Source: Wolbachia endosymbiont of Armadillidium arcangelii
GTDB taxonomy: Bacteria; Pseudomonadota; Alphaproteobacteria; Rickettsiales; Anaplasmataceae
Length of the DNA: 64,000 nucleotides
Reading direction: 5' to 3'
NCBI RefSeq assembly: GCF_040207875.1
Contig: NZ_CP157942.1
Span: 558,001-622,000, forward strand
A program made the translations under genes and the position numbers. The notes beneath the pieces are model-generated. The model was not told the origin of the DNA and searched no databases. It was given only the letters and a program-made list of their open reading frames with translations. Numbering within the stretch: position 1 is the first letter of the stretch; every line of letters begins with the position of its first letter. Shown here piece by piece: positions 45,502 to 55,409 of this stretch.

Positions 45502-47128
45502 ATGATTTTCGGTAATAATAATTTATTAATTAATGCTTCAAGTATAGGTGACCTTAGTAAAGTTAAAGAACTTCTTGGAAATTGAGCTAATATTTATGCT
45601 AGAGACGAGAGAAGCAATACTGCTCTGCATGTGGCTGCTATGAATGGTCATTTAAATGTAGTAAAAGAGCTTTTAAGCAGAGGGGCTGTGATTTATACTG
45701 AAAATAAAGATTATTTCACACCTTTTGAATTAGCAAACAACGAAGGTAAGTTGGAAGTAGTAAATTTTCTTTTAAATCGCCAAGACAATTATGGCAAGCG
45801 TTACTGCATTATGCTATTAATAATAGAAACCAAAAATTGATAGATCTTTTATTAGGGAAAAGGGCTGATGTTAATGTTAAAGACAAAAAAGGGGATACTC
45901 CCCTGCATGTTGCTGTAATGACTAGTAATTTGTTTACTGATGAAATGTCTGATTTTTTGGATATGGTAAGAAAGCTTTTAGATAAAGGGGCTAAGATTTA
46001 TACTAGAAATAAAGGTAGTTTCACACCTTTAGGATTAGTAAAAAGAGGAAGTGACTTGGAGATGTTTTTTTTAATTACCAAGACAATTCTGGTAGTACGT
46101 TACTGCATCATGCTGCTTTTGATAATGACCCAAAATTGATAAAATTTTTATTAAATGAATTAAAGTTTAATATTAATATTATAAACGAAGAAGGCAATAC
46201 TCCTCTGCATGTTGCTGCGAGGTATGGTCGGTTAGATGCAGTAAAAGGGCTTTTAAGCAGAAGGGCTAATATTGATGCTAGAAACAATGTAAACAATACT
46301 CCTCTGCATATTGCTGCAAGGTATGGTCAGTTAGATGTAGTAAAAGAGCTTTTAGACAAAAAGGCTAAGATTTATACTGGAAACAAAGCAGGCAATGCTC
46401 CTCTGCATGTTGCTGCAAGGTATGGTCAGTTAGATGTAGTAAAAGAGCTTTTAGACAAAAAGGTTAAGATCAATACTGAAAACGGTATAGGCAGTACTCC
46501 TCTGCATGTTGCTGCAAGGTATGGTCAGTTAGATGTAGTAAAAGAGCTTTTAACCAGAAGGGCTAATATTGATGATGAAAACAAAAAAGGCAATACTCCT
46601 CTGTATGTAGCTGATATTAATGCTAAAAATAATAATAATTCTACTGCTCTGCATGTTGCTGCAAGATATGGTCATTTAAATATAGTAAGAGAGCTTCTAG
46701 ACAAAAAGGCTAAGATTTATGCTAAAAACACTGTAGGCAATACTCCTCTGCATGTTGCTGCAAGATATGGTCATTTGAATATAGTAAGAGAGTTTTTAAA
46801 AAGAGGGGCTAAGACTAATGCTGAAAACAAAAAAAGCGATACTCCTCTGCATGTCGCTGCAAGGCATGATTATTTAGATGTAATAAAAGAGCTTTTAAAC
46901 AAATGGGCTAAGATCAATGCTAAAAACAGTATAGGCGATACTCCTCTGCATGTTGCTGCAAGACATGGTCATTTAAATATAGTAAGAGAGCTTTTAAAAA
47001 GAGGGGCTAATATGTATGCTGAAAACAATGATGATCTTGTACCTTTTGAATTAGTAAACAACGCGGAGGTAGTAAATTTTTTTTTAGATCTCAAAAGCGA
47101 TCGTGTGCTGCAGCAACAAGCAGAATAA
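45502..47128 (+). pseudogene. Ankyrin-repeat protein gene, decayed by one nonsense and two frameshifts
   Basis: Starts at ATG 45502 after TAGGAG. MIFGNNNLLINASSIGDL is followed by ankyrin units. A TGA interrupts the first unit (GN-stop-AN, most simply GGA to TGA). A frameshift near 45795 follows the QDNYG stretch, and another lies in a run of eight T at about 46066. The last frame, 46136-47128, is open for 330 residues and holds about nine ankyrin units such as NTPLHVAARYGQLDVVKELL, one of them internally deleted (NTPLYVADINAKNNNN). If it restarts, a shortened ankyrin protein could still be made. No other domain seen. Confidence 0.75.
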
Positions 47129-47360
47129 TGTTTGTGAGAAGCTTTATTGAAGATGAAGGAAGGTCCTTCGAAATCGGTTTTCAGGAGCAGGTTTCAAACC
47201 ACCTTAAGTGGCTCTATTTAAGAGATAGGGTCATAAGCGTTAAGGAAAAATCAGCGTAAGAGCTGGAAGGTGAGGATCAGAAAGGCGAACGTAAGTGAAC
47301 CACTGATGAACGTGTCGAAATGGGAAGTGAACATCGAAAGGGGGAGTGAGTCGTCACTGC
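47129..47360 (+). other. Possible group II intron RNA fragment
   Basis: Gene-free. CAGGAGCAGGTTTCAAACC, GGCGAACGTAAGTGAACC, GTGTCGAAATGGGAAG and ACATCGAAAGGG look like the purine-rich, GAAA-tetraloop-containing RNA of group II intron domains I-III. There is no 5' consensus and no RT, and an IS4 end abuts at 47361. Tentative. Confidence 0.3.
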
Positions 47361-48349
47361 CATTAAGTTAAGGGAAAGAGAAGTTAAGATTGGACAAAAA
47401 ATTTGAAGCGATTGATAATTATGGTAAATACTAGGGTGAATTTTTAAGAAAAGGGAGTCTGAAAAGTGCAAGTTATTTAAAAAAGTAATAATTGCAGGTT
47501 ATTTTGCAAAGAATGTACTAATGCAATGATACTGAAAAGATATCTTGAATTTAAAACACATGTTTTCTAGCTCTTTTCTGGTAGTTGAGTGAACGAATAT
47601 CAGATATCTTATGACGATCAACTCTTCTCCCTTTTCTTACCACTAAAGTGTTCATCAAAAATAACTGTGATAGTCGATCCATAATGCAGTCTATGTCTGA
47701 CTCTGTAGAAAAAATATCAAAGGCTAAGTTTTTAATCGCATTAAATGAGACAGATTTATTGATGCTTTTTTTTAGTTTACTATTCTGTGCGCTCAATGTC
47801 TCTTCATCATCTTCTATCATGATACTTTCTAGATTACTGATGAAGATAGTTGACCAAAAATCCTGCTTGATAGTTTCAATACTTTTTCCTGTGAAATTCT
47901 CTAAATTTAATCTTCCCTTCAGCCTAAAAAAAAATGTTTCTACTCCCCAGCGCAAGTAATATAATCTCTCAAACTCTTCGACTGTAAAACTTTGCTCATC
48001 TAACAGAGATGTTACTAACACTTCAACTTCTCCAGAAGAAAGTATTATTTTGACTAACCTGAATTTCATCTCATCAGGTAATCCTAGCTTTCGTAGCTGT
48101 CTTGCTACTTTAATAGGTGCGGTAGACACTACCACCATACTAGATGGGCTTTCCGGCTTAAACATAGCGTTTATTTCATTGAAAGACGAACTTGGACAGC
48201 GAATTATATAATTGATTTTCCTTCCTGTAAGCTCAGCAAGAAATCGATAAGATACGTATCCTCTATCACAGATTAACAAATCGTCTGATTTTATGGATTC
48301 AAGCATACCGATCGCTAAATCAACCTCATAGCTGTCACCTCTACTTAGC
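47361..48349 (-). mobile_element. IS4-family element copy A, 3' part only
   Basis: Inverted, nearly identical 3' 989 bp of the complete copy at 49487-51049. It begins at the end CATTAAGTTAAGGGAAAG (47361-47378) and stops at 48349 where the IS481 element starts. Its 5' half is missing. Confidence 0.88.
47551..48349 (-). pseudogene. IS4-family transposase copy A, 5'-truncated
   Basis: Encodes the C-terminal 265 or so residues of the copy B transposase, from SRGDSYEVDLAIGMLES on, with one visible difference (ETFFFRLKGR for ETFFSRLKGR). CDRGY and the Y-R-E-K-type segment YYLRWGVETFF are present, but the first catalytic Asp is lost. The frame runs into IS481 sequence up to 48402, giving a chimeric N-terminus with no meaning. 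Confidence 0.85.
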
Positions 48350-49486
48350 TGTAATAGTTTAGATTTGATCTGACAGGTTAATAAAGTAAGATAAAAATAC
48401 AAACAAATTTTAAAGGAGTGTCAGATATGAGTACAACACAAGAAAAAATACTAAAACCAAAGTTAGGATTGCTAGAACTTGCAAAGCAATTAGGAAATGT
48501 ATCACAGGCGTATGGGATATTCAAGGGATACATTTTACCGCTTCAAAGAACTGTATGAAACAGGAGGAGAAGAGGCTTTACACGAGATAAGCAAAAGCAA
48601 GCCATTGTATGCAAATAGAGTGTCGGAGGATATAGAAAAAGCAGTAGTTGAAATAGCAATAGAGTTTCCAGTATACGGACAAGAAAGAGCAGCAAACGAA
48701 CTGAAAAAGAGAGATCTCTGCAAGTGGAATAAGATCAGTGTGGCAAAGAAACGATCTTGAAAACTTTAAAAAGAGGTTAAAGGCATTAGAAGCAAAAGTA
48801 GCTCAGGATGGTATCATTTTAACAGAAGAACAGATAACAGCTCTAGAAAAGGCTAAGGAAGAAAAAGAGGCCCATGGAGAAATTGAAACAGAGCATCCAG
48901 GATACTTAGGTAGCCAAGACAGTTATTATGTTGGTAATATCAAAGGTATTGGACGAATTTACCAGCAAACCTTTGTTGATACCTATTCCAGAGTTGCTTT
49001 TGCTAAGCTTTACACAGAAAGGACTGCTATCACAGCTGCAGATCTTCTTAATGATAGGGTAGTACCGTTCTTTGATGAACAGATTGCTACGTGTTTTGAC
49101 GGATCGTGGTACAGAGTATTGTGGCAAACCTGAAAATCACAGCTATATTTAGGGGTAGAAAATATTGATCATTCTCGAACCAACTCCACAGACTAATGGC
49201 ATATGTGAAAGGTTCCACAGAAGATGAATGTTACAATATTATCTTTAGAAAGAAAATTTACACCTCTTTGGCAGAACTTCAGTTAGACGTAGACCATTGG
49301 GTGCATTCTTACAATAGATCTAGACCACATTCAGGTAAATATTGCTATGGCTATGCAAACCTTTTTTGATAGTATGCATATTGCTTATCAGAAAAATATT
49401 GATAGCATTAAACAGGATGCTGATATCGGTTTTCAATTCTTCTGTCAGATAATTCATGCCTGTCAGATCAAGTCTAAACTATTACA
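48350..49486 (+). mobile_element. IS481-family element, degenerate
   Basis: A 1137-bp unit with ends TGTAATAGTTTAG...TGATCTGACAGG at 48350 and the inverted form ending ...CTATTACA at 49486. It carries the broken IS481 transposase described next. It lies exactly between a truncated IS4 copy and a complete one. Confidence 0.8.
48427..49460 (+). pseudogene. IS481-family transposase, frameshifted
   Basis: Starts MSTTQEKILKPKLGLLEL. Then, in other frames, [21 protein letters not shown] (HTH), [65 protein letters not shown] (rve catalytic Asp region), VLTDRGTEYCGKPE (second Asp) and NGICERFHRR with SLAELQLDVDHWVHSYN (Glu region). All DDE blocks are present but in at least five frames. It is dead. 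Confidence 0.82.
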
Positions 49487-51049
49487 CATTAAGTTAAGGG
49501 AAAGTGATGGACTGTATTGTAAAATCAGGTAAGATCCACAAATTAAAAGAAGTAATGACATGAGTAAAAAAAAGAATAATCATGTTTATAAAAAATAAAT
49601 TGATGAGTTTAAACTTTATAAACGCACACAGAGCATCCTCAAAAGACTTCTCACGAAAAAGAAAGCTGCCCTTCATTAATGTATTTCTCCTGATTTTTAG
49701 AAAGAGTGTAAAGTCATTACAAGTAATGCTTAATGAGTTTGTTCTGCATACAAGAAAAGATTACACAATTACGGCAAGTGCATTTACTCAAGCAAGAAAG
49801 AAGCTAAAGCATACTGCGTTTTCAGAGTTAAATGATGATATAGTTTCCCTATACTACCAAGATCAGGAATTTAAAACCCACCATGGCTTCAGAGTACTTG
49901 CATTTGATGCTTCAATACTGATTCTGCCAAAGAGCGACAAAATAATAGGCGAGTTTGGCTCAAGAGCAGTATGGAATGGAATCCAGAGATTTGAAGACTA
50001 TACAAGTGCAACCTTTGAAGTTTGCTACGATGTGCTAAATAATATTGCAATAAAATCTGTGCTAAGTAGAGGTGACAGCTATGAGGTTGATTTAGCGATC
50101 GGTATGCTTGAATCCATAAAATCAGACGATTTGTTAATCTGTGATAGAGGATACGTATCTTATCGATTTCTTGCTGAGCTTACAGGAAGGAAAATCAATT
50201 ATATAATTCGCTGTCCAAGTTCGTCTTTCAATGAAATAAACGCTATGTTTAAGCCGGAAAGCCCATCTAGTATGGTGGTAGTGTCTACCGCACCTATTAA
50301 AGTAGCAAGACAGCTACGAAAGCTAGGATTACCTGATGAGATGAAATTCAGGTTAGTCAAAATAATACTTTCTTCTGGAGAAGTTGAAGTGTTAGTAACA
50401 TCTCTGTTAGATGAGCAAAGTTTTACAGTCGAAGAGTTTGAGAGATTATATTACTTGCGCTGGGGAGTAGAAACATTTTTTTCTAGGCTGAAGGGAAGAT
50501 TAAATTTAGAGAATTTCACAGGAAAAAGTATTGAAACTATCAAGCAGGATTTTTGGTCAACTATCTTCATCAGTAATCTAGAAAGTATCATGATAGAAGA
50601 TGATGAAGAGACATTGAGCGCACAGAATAGTAAACTAAAAAAAAGCATCAATAAATCTGTCTCATTTAATGCGATTAAAAACTTAGCCTTTGATATTTTT
50701 TCTACAGAGTCAGACATAGACTGCATTATGGATCGACTATCACAGTTATTTTTGATGAACACTTTAGTGGTAAGAAAAGGGAGAAGAGTTGATCGTCATA
50801 AGATATCTGATATTCGTTCACTCAACTACCAGAAAAGAGCTAGAAAACATGTGTTTTAAATTCAAGATATCTTTTCAGTATCATTGCATTAGTACATTCT
50901 TTGCAAAATAACCTGCAATTATTACTTTTTTAAATAACTTGCACTTTTCAGACTCCCTTTTCTTAAAAATTCACCCTAGTATTTACCATAATTATCAATC
51001 ACTTCAAATTTTTTGTCCAATCTTAACTTCTCTTTCCCTTAACTTAATG
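49487..51049 (+). mobile_element. IS4-family element copy B, complete
   Basis: A 1563-bp unit with 17-18-bp inverted ends: CATTAAGTTAAGGGAAAG (49487-49504) and CTTTCCCTTAACTTAATG (51032-51049). It holds one intact transposase gene. GGCAGTG follows the last T of the 3' end both here and in copy A, so the true 3' end could be a few bp longer. The left edge abuts IS481 and the right edge cuts an IS110 gene, so no target duplication can be read. Confidence 0.85.
49582..50859 (+). CDS. IS4-family transposase, intact
   Basis: 425-residue DDE transposase. N-terminal helical part (TASAFTQARKKLKHTAF), first Asp in VLAFDASILILP, second Asp in LLICDRGYVSYRFLAEL, and the IS4 YREK-like block YYLRWGVETFFSRLKGRLNLENFTG with the catalytic Glu. 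No stop or frameshift, so it may be active and could also act on MITEs with related ends. Confidence 0.92.
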   Translation: MFIKNKLMSLNFINAHRASSKDFSRKRKLPFINVFLLIFRKSVKSLQVMLNEFVLHTRKDYTITASAFTQARKKLKHTAFSELNDDIVSLYYQDQEFKTHHGFRVLAFDASILILPKSDKIIGEFGSRAVWNGIQRFEDYTSATFEVCYDVLNNIAIKSVLSRGDSYEVDLAIGMLESIKSDDLLICDRGYVSYRFLAELTGRKINYIIRCPSSSFNEINAMFKPESPSSMVVVSTAPIKVARQLRKLGLPDEMKFRLVKIILSSGEVEVLVTSLLDEQSFTVEEFERLYYLRWGVETFFSRLKGRLNLENFTGKSIETIKQDFWSTIFISNLESIMIEDDEETLSAQNSKLKKSINKSVSFNAIKNLAFDIFSTESDIDCIMDRLSQLFLMNTLVVRKGRRVDRHKISDIRSLNYQKRARKHVF

Positions 51050-51056
51050 GCAGTGG

Positions 51057-52156
51057 TATTGGATCCCCTTGTTTCAAGTACTTGAATCATATGGATTTGA
51101 AGTAAAATTAGTAAACGCAAAATATGTTAAGAATGTGCCTGGAAGAAAATCTGATGATTGCCAGTGGTTACAACAACTGCATAGCTATGGACTGCATTTA
51201 GACCAGATAATCAAATTTGTGTATTACGCAGCTACGCTAGACAACGAGATAACCTAATAAAAAGTGCAGCAGCACACATTCAACGTATGCAAAAAGCGTT
51301 AATTCAAATGAGCATTCAATTGCATAAGGTGATAAGCGATATAACAGGAGTTACTGGCATGCAAATTATTAAAGCAATACTTGAGGGTGAAAGAAATCCA
51401 GAAAAATTAGCTGAATTAAGAGATGGACGAATAAAAAATGATAAATCTACCATTGCAAAAGCATTAACTATAGAGAGGAACACCTGTTTACACTAAAACA
51501 AGAGTTTGAGCTATACAATATTTATCAGGAAAAAATAGCAGAATGTGATAGAAGTATTGAAGGATATTATAAAACATTTGAGACAAAGTCAGGTGGGAAC
51601 AAGCTATGTAATAAAATAAAGCGTAAGTCTACAAAACATAGGCCAAATTTTGCTATACACGAAGAACTGCATAGAATTACAGGTAGGGAAAAGTTCCAGG
51701 ACTTGATGTAGTAACCATACAAACAATAATTTCAGAAACTGGCATAAACCCTAATAGATGGCGGACAGAAAAACACTTTTCATCGTGGTTAGCCCTGCCA
51801 ATAAAATTACAGGAGAAAAAGTGTTTAGCACAAGAACGCGTAAAGTCATTAATCGTGCTGCAAATGCATTTCGAATAGCTGCTCACTGTGTATCAAGAAG
51901 CAACAGCGGAATAGGTGCGTACTGTAGAAGAATAAAGAGACGACTAGGTGCACCAAAAGCAATCACGGCTACCGCAAGAAAACTAGCATGCATTTTTTAT
52001 AGTATGCTAAAGTATGGGTAAGAATATGTTGAAAAAGGAATGAACTATTATGAAACACGTTACAAAGAGAGAGTTAAAAAAAACTTGATCAAAAAAGCAC
52101 AGGAATTTGGCTACATCTTAGTTCAAAAAGATGAACTGGTTGAGGGAGTTTCTTAG
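51057..52156 (+). pseudogene. IS110-family transposase, 5'-truncated and frameshifted (sister of 57787-59119)
   Basis: Begins inside the gene at the codons for YWIPLFQ (written here as WIPLFQVLESYGFEVKLVNAKYVKNVPG), directly after the IS4 copy B end. Compared with the copy at 57787 it has a deleted codon after KSDD, a deletion at the LLQGSFRP stretch, and shifts near 51230 and 51475. The C-terminal Tnp_20 part is readable (ITGEKVFSTRTRKVINRAANAFRIAAH, GAPKAITATARKLACIF). Dead. Confidence 0.85.
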
Positions 52157-52199
52157 AAGGCTTACTTTTCGTTTTAAATGGTAACGTATGGGGTTATAT

Positions 52200-53090
52200 A
52201 TGATCAACAACTTTCTTGGAATTGATGTATCAAAAGATCGCTTTGATGTTTTTCTTTCATTCATAAGTAAAAAAGAAAAGCGTGAAACTAGGAAAAGGAG
52301 CTTTAAGAACGATGATCTTGGGTTTCAAGGTCTGCTGAGTTTTCTACAAAAGCATAATGTGGAAGAAGTAAAGGCATGCATGTGGTTGTTATAGCGAAGC
52401 TTTGGCTGAATTTCTGCACAATGCTGGACATTTTGTTAGTGTTGTAAATCCTTATTGTATTAAATCTTATACAAGGAGTAAGCTCGTAAGACAAAAGAAT
52501 GATCAGACTGATGCAGAAATTATTGCTGATTATTGCCAAAGACAGGAACCAACTCGTTGGACACCACCTTCTTCTGAAATGAAAAAATTAAAACATCTTT
52601 ATCGTTGCTCAGTTGCGTTAAAAGAATTAGTAAATAACCACCTAGAAAAAAAAGAGAGACTGCCTAAAGAAGTTGCAAATGCTTGGGAGGATCTTGCAAC
52701 GAATATAGTTAAAAAAATAGAAATAATAAAAAACTCCATACGCAAACTATTAAAGCAGCACAAAGAATTGTTGGAAAATTTTCAGCTTCTATTGACTATT
52801 CCAGGAATAGGAGAGGAATCAGCAATAGCTATTTTAGCTGAAATCCCTGACATAAAAGCTTTTAGAGATGCCAGGCAATTGGCAGCATATACAGGAGTTA
52901 TACCGAAAAATATAACATCAGGTTCATCTGTACATTCTAAACCAAGATTAAGTAAATCAGGTTACAAACATTACGTAAGGCCCTTTTCTTTCCTGCCATA
53001 GTAGCCAAGAATCACAATCCTATCATTGTGAGTTTTTGCCAAAGACTAAAGAAGAAGGGTAAGCATAATATGGCAATTGTGGGAGCGTAA
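52200..53090 (+). pseudogene. IS110-family transposase (IS1111-like), two frameshifts
   Basis: MINNFLGIDVSKDRFDVFLSF begins a DEDD domain. The frame shifts near 52385, picks up as YSEALAEFLHNAGHFVSVVNP with RQKNDQTDAEIIADYCQ (catalytic DxxDA), runs through LLLTIPGIGEESAIAILAEIP (HhH) and AAYTGVIPKNITSGSS, then shifts again near 52985 into AIVAKNHNPIIVSFCQRLKKKGKHNMAIVGA. Two small repairs would restore about 295 residues. Distinct from the other IS110 copies. Confidence 0.83.
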
Positions 53091-53360
53091 GCTACTCCAT
53101 ATCATTTTCGGTATCCTGACATCCAAAAGTGCTTTTGATCCAAATCATATCAAGAATTACAGAACTAGGATGTTGACTGTAGTTTAAAATCAAAAAATGC
53201 TTCCAATCCATTCAACATATTCACTAACTGTAATCTGTGTACTGTTACACAATCAGAAGTATTTTTTGATTTTATGATACAGCTTGAGTAATTTTTTTGT
53301 TGACTAGCAAGACGGTTGTAAGTTGGAAATATGATATAAAAGAAGCAAGAAGGAAGGTAG

Positions 53361-53536
53361 CTCTATAAAAAAATATAGTTATCAAAGGCTTGAGCGACCG
53401 TAAGACGGTAGTATTACACATACGTAGATATCAAGGTACTCAAGCCTATCCTTCGAGACGTTTGAATAGTTGTTTGGGACATACATATGCACCTGTTTAC
53501 AATCTTAAATTTTAACTTAAACTCTCGAGGTTCTTT
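53361..53536 (+). ncRNA. Structured leader of an IS110 element (bridge RNA candidate)
   Basis: The non-coding stretch before the intact IS110 transposase can fold. AGGCTTGAG (53386-53394) pairs with CTCAAGCCT (53439-53447), an inner ACCGT-AAG-ACGGT hairpin lies at 53397-53409, and CTATA/TATAG pair further left. IS110 elements encode a bridge RNA of about 180 nt in the leader that guides recombination, so this is a reasonable candidate. Only folding by eye supports it. Confidence 0.3.
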
Positions 53537-54484
53537 ATGGTTATATCTTATCAAAATTTTATTGGCATTGATATCGGAAAACTTGAATTTGTCATTGCAG
53601 TGAATGAACAAAAAAGTGTTATCAAGTTTGACAATAGTTGTTCTGGCTGGAAACAATTTTACCAAAAATTTTCAAATATCTTACCCAATTCCATGATAAT
53701 TTTAGAAGCTACAGGAGGCTATGAGCTTGGCTTATTGTATTTTCTTATTGACAGAAACATTGCTGTGCATCGTGCTAATACTCGTCAAGTTAAAAACTTC
53801 ATTCTATCTCATGGAACTTTGGCAAAGACTGACAATCTGGATGCAAAAGCGCTTGCCCAATATGGTGTTGAGCGTTGTGGACGTCTGCAGCTATTTACAC
53901 CTATCTCAAAAGAACAAACCACCTTATTTACACTTTGTCAGCGTCGTGATGATATTACAAAAATGCTTGTTCAAGAAAAAAATAGGCTTAAAACTCCTGG
54001 AAATGATTACATTAAGGAAAGTTGTCAACAAACTATTGAATTCCTCAATAATCAGGTAGAAAAGCTTGATCAAGCTATACAAAAAATAGTCAATGAAAAC
54101 CCTGAACTGAACCGATACCAGAAGATTCTTGAAACAGTTCCTGGAATAGGTAGAAAAACCTCTCAATGTTTATTGTGCCTTATACCGGAACTTGGTTCCT
54201 TAAACAAAAGGCAAGTTGCAAGCCTTGCAGGTGTTGCACCTCATCCTAAGGAAAGTGGTAAAGCTATTGGTTACCGAAGGATTATAGGTGGAAGAAGTAA
54301 CGTTCGTTCAAAGCTTTTCACAGCTGCTATGGCTGCTAGAAACTCCAAGTCAGAACTTGCTGCTTTTTATTGTAAGCTTATTGATAGTGGTAAAAGAAAG
54401 ATGGTAGCACTCACTGCACTTATGCGTAAAATTATAGTCATCGCCAATGCCAGACTTAAAGAAGCAATTAATTTGCATGTTTAG
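53537..54484 (+). CDS. IS110-family transposase/recombinase, intact
   Basis: 315 residues without interruption. The RuvC-like DEDD domain has NFIGIDIGKLEFVIAV (Asp), MIILEATGGYELGLL (Glu) and LAKTDNLDAKALAQYG (Asp/Asp). The C-terminal Tnp_20 domain has LETVPGIGRKTSQCLLCLIPELG, SLAGVAPHPKESG and SKLFTAAMAARNSK with the conserved serine. Full length for the family. This is the only uninterrupted IS110 gene in the window. Confidence 0.92.
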   Translation: MVISYQNFIGIDIGKLEFVIAVNEQKSVIKFDNSCSGWKQFYQKFSNILPNSMIILEATGGYELGLLYFLIDRNIAVHRANTRQVKNFILSHGTLAKTDNLDAKALAQYGVERCGRLQLFTPISKEQTTLFTLCQRRDDITKMLVQEKNRLKTPGNDYIKESCQQTIEFLNNQVEKLDQAIQKIVNENPELNRYQKILETVPGIGRKTSQCLLCLIPELGSLNKRQVASLAGVAPHPKESGKAIGYRRIIGGRSNVRSKLFTAAMAARNSKSELAAFYCKLIDSGKRKMVALTALMRKIIVIANARLKEAINLHV

Positions 54485-54514
54485 AAATTTACATGGCAAT
54501 AATTAAAATTAGTT

Positions 54515-54559
54515 AATGAATATGTGCGTCCACACACACACTAAACGCACATATTCATT
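54515..54559. repeat. Palindromic repeat, copy 2 (stem AATGAATATGTGCG)
   Basis: Perfect 14-bp arms (54515-54528 and 54546-54559) with a 17-nt loop rich in CACA. Inverted, it nearly equals the palindrome at 5701-5743, and both lie shortly after an IS110 gene. It may be an IS110 end or a target palindrome. Confidence 0.62.
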
Positions 54560-54618
54560 GGCTTAAGCAAGGTAGTAGCTGTTTGATATAAAATTCTATT
54601 CTTATACGACAAAACGGG

Positions 54619-54919
54619 GTTTTATTGCCATATGAAGTTGCAAAATTACACAAATAAAAAATTTTTAAACATAGTTGATATCTTTCTTATTCCACTTTTC
54701 CTTAACTTGACGCCTATGCTCTTCAATAGAGGCCTAAAACTCGTCACTAAAGTGAAGAAAGGTATGAAAAACGCACTGATTTCGCTGAAAGAGAAGATTT
54801 TGCTAAGAAAAAGATCGATTGTTGAGACGGTTTTTGATTCCTTGAAAAACAAGTTTGAGATTGAGCATACAAGACACAGATCACCAATAAATTTCCTAAT
54901 TCATGTTTTTCTGTCTTGA
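54619..54919 (+). pseudogene. IS982-family transposase, C-terminal fragment
   Basis: Readable in one frame from about 54730: NRGLKLVTKVKKGMKN, LRKRSIVETVFDSLKNKFEIEHTRHRSPINFLIHVF. This is the usual end of IS982 transposases, with the catalytic Glu in the RKRSIVETV segment. The N-terminal two thirds are missing. A stretch at 54696-54718 just before it matches the end of the MITE at 40668-40876 and marks the break. Confidence 0.72.
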
Positions 54920-55409
54920 TTTCCTATTTCATGCAGTCGAAAAAGCCCTCTATTTCTACTCCTTTCTTTGCTAGCTAATCCATAGTTGGGGTCTTAGGGT
55001 CGCAGCTGTACGGACATTATGATTTAAGCATATCAGATCTCAGTGCTCAGACACTAGCTGAGTTGGTGAATGTAAAAGTAGCTAATTTTTTGTGTTAAAA
55101 TGCAGCGTTTTTGATGATGATGGAAAAATGAATCCCAGTGTTACGCACTGGAATGACATCATTTACTACGCAAATTGCCACAATGTTCGTACAGCCACGC
55201 ACTTTATTTGCACATTAGCCAACTTTCCTGAACAGATACGAAATATGTTTTGTAAATGCTCGTTAATTGTTCTAATGCATGATACAAAACATCAGTCCGT
55301 ATATCTCCATTTGAAGTTGTATATAATAGAATTTCGCTTTCTAATATCTTTTCAGTTGTTTTATACACAATTTCTCATTTGTATGAAATTTACTTTCTCG
55401 CTTCAAAAT
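54920..55409. other. Gene-free stretch with palindromic repeats
   Basis: No gene supported in about 490 bp. It contains two copies of the AATGTTCGTACAG motif (55002-55018 inverted, 55182-55200) and a CCAGTG-TTACG-CACTGG hairpin (55135-55151). tyrS ends convergently at its right edge. Confidence 0.5.

Noticed and set aside
47129..47360. Transfer-messenger RNA or RNase P RNA
   Set aside because: No tRNA-like ends, no tag reading frame and no P4-like conserved motif; better seen as a possible group II intron piece.
47648..47959. 103-codon frame antisense to the IS4 transposase (also at 50451-50762)
   Set aside because: It appears in both IS4 copies only because the copies are identical; it is the antisense strand of the DDE domain.
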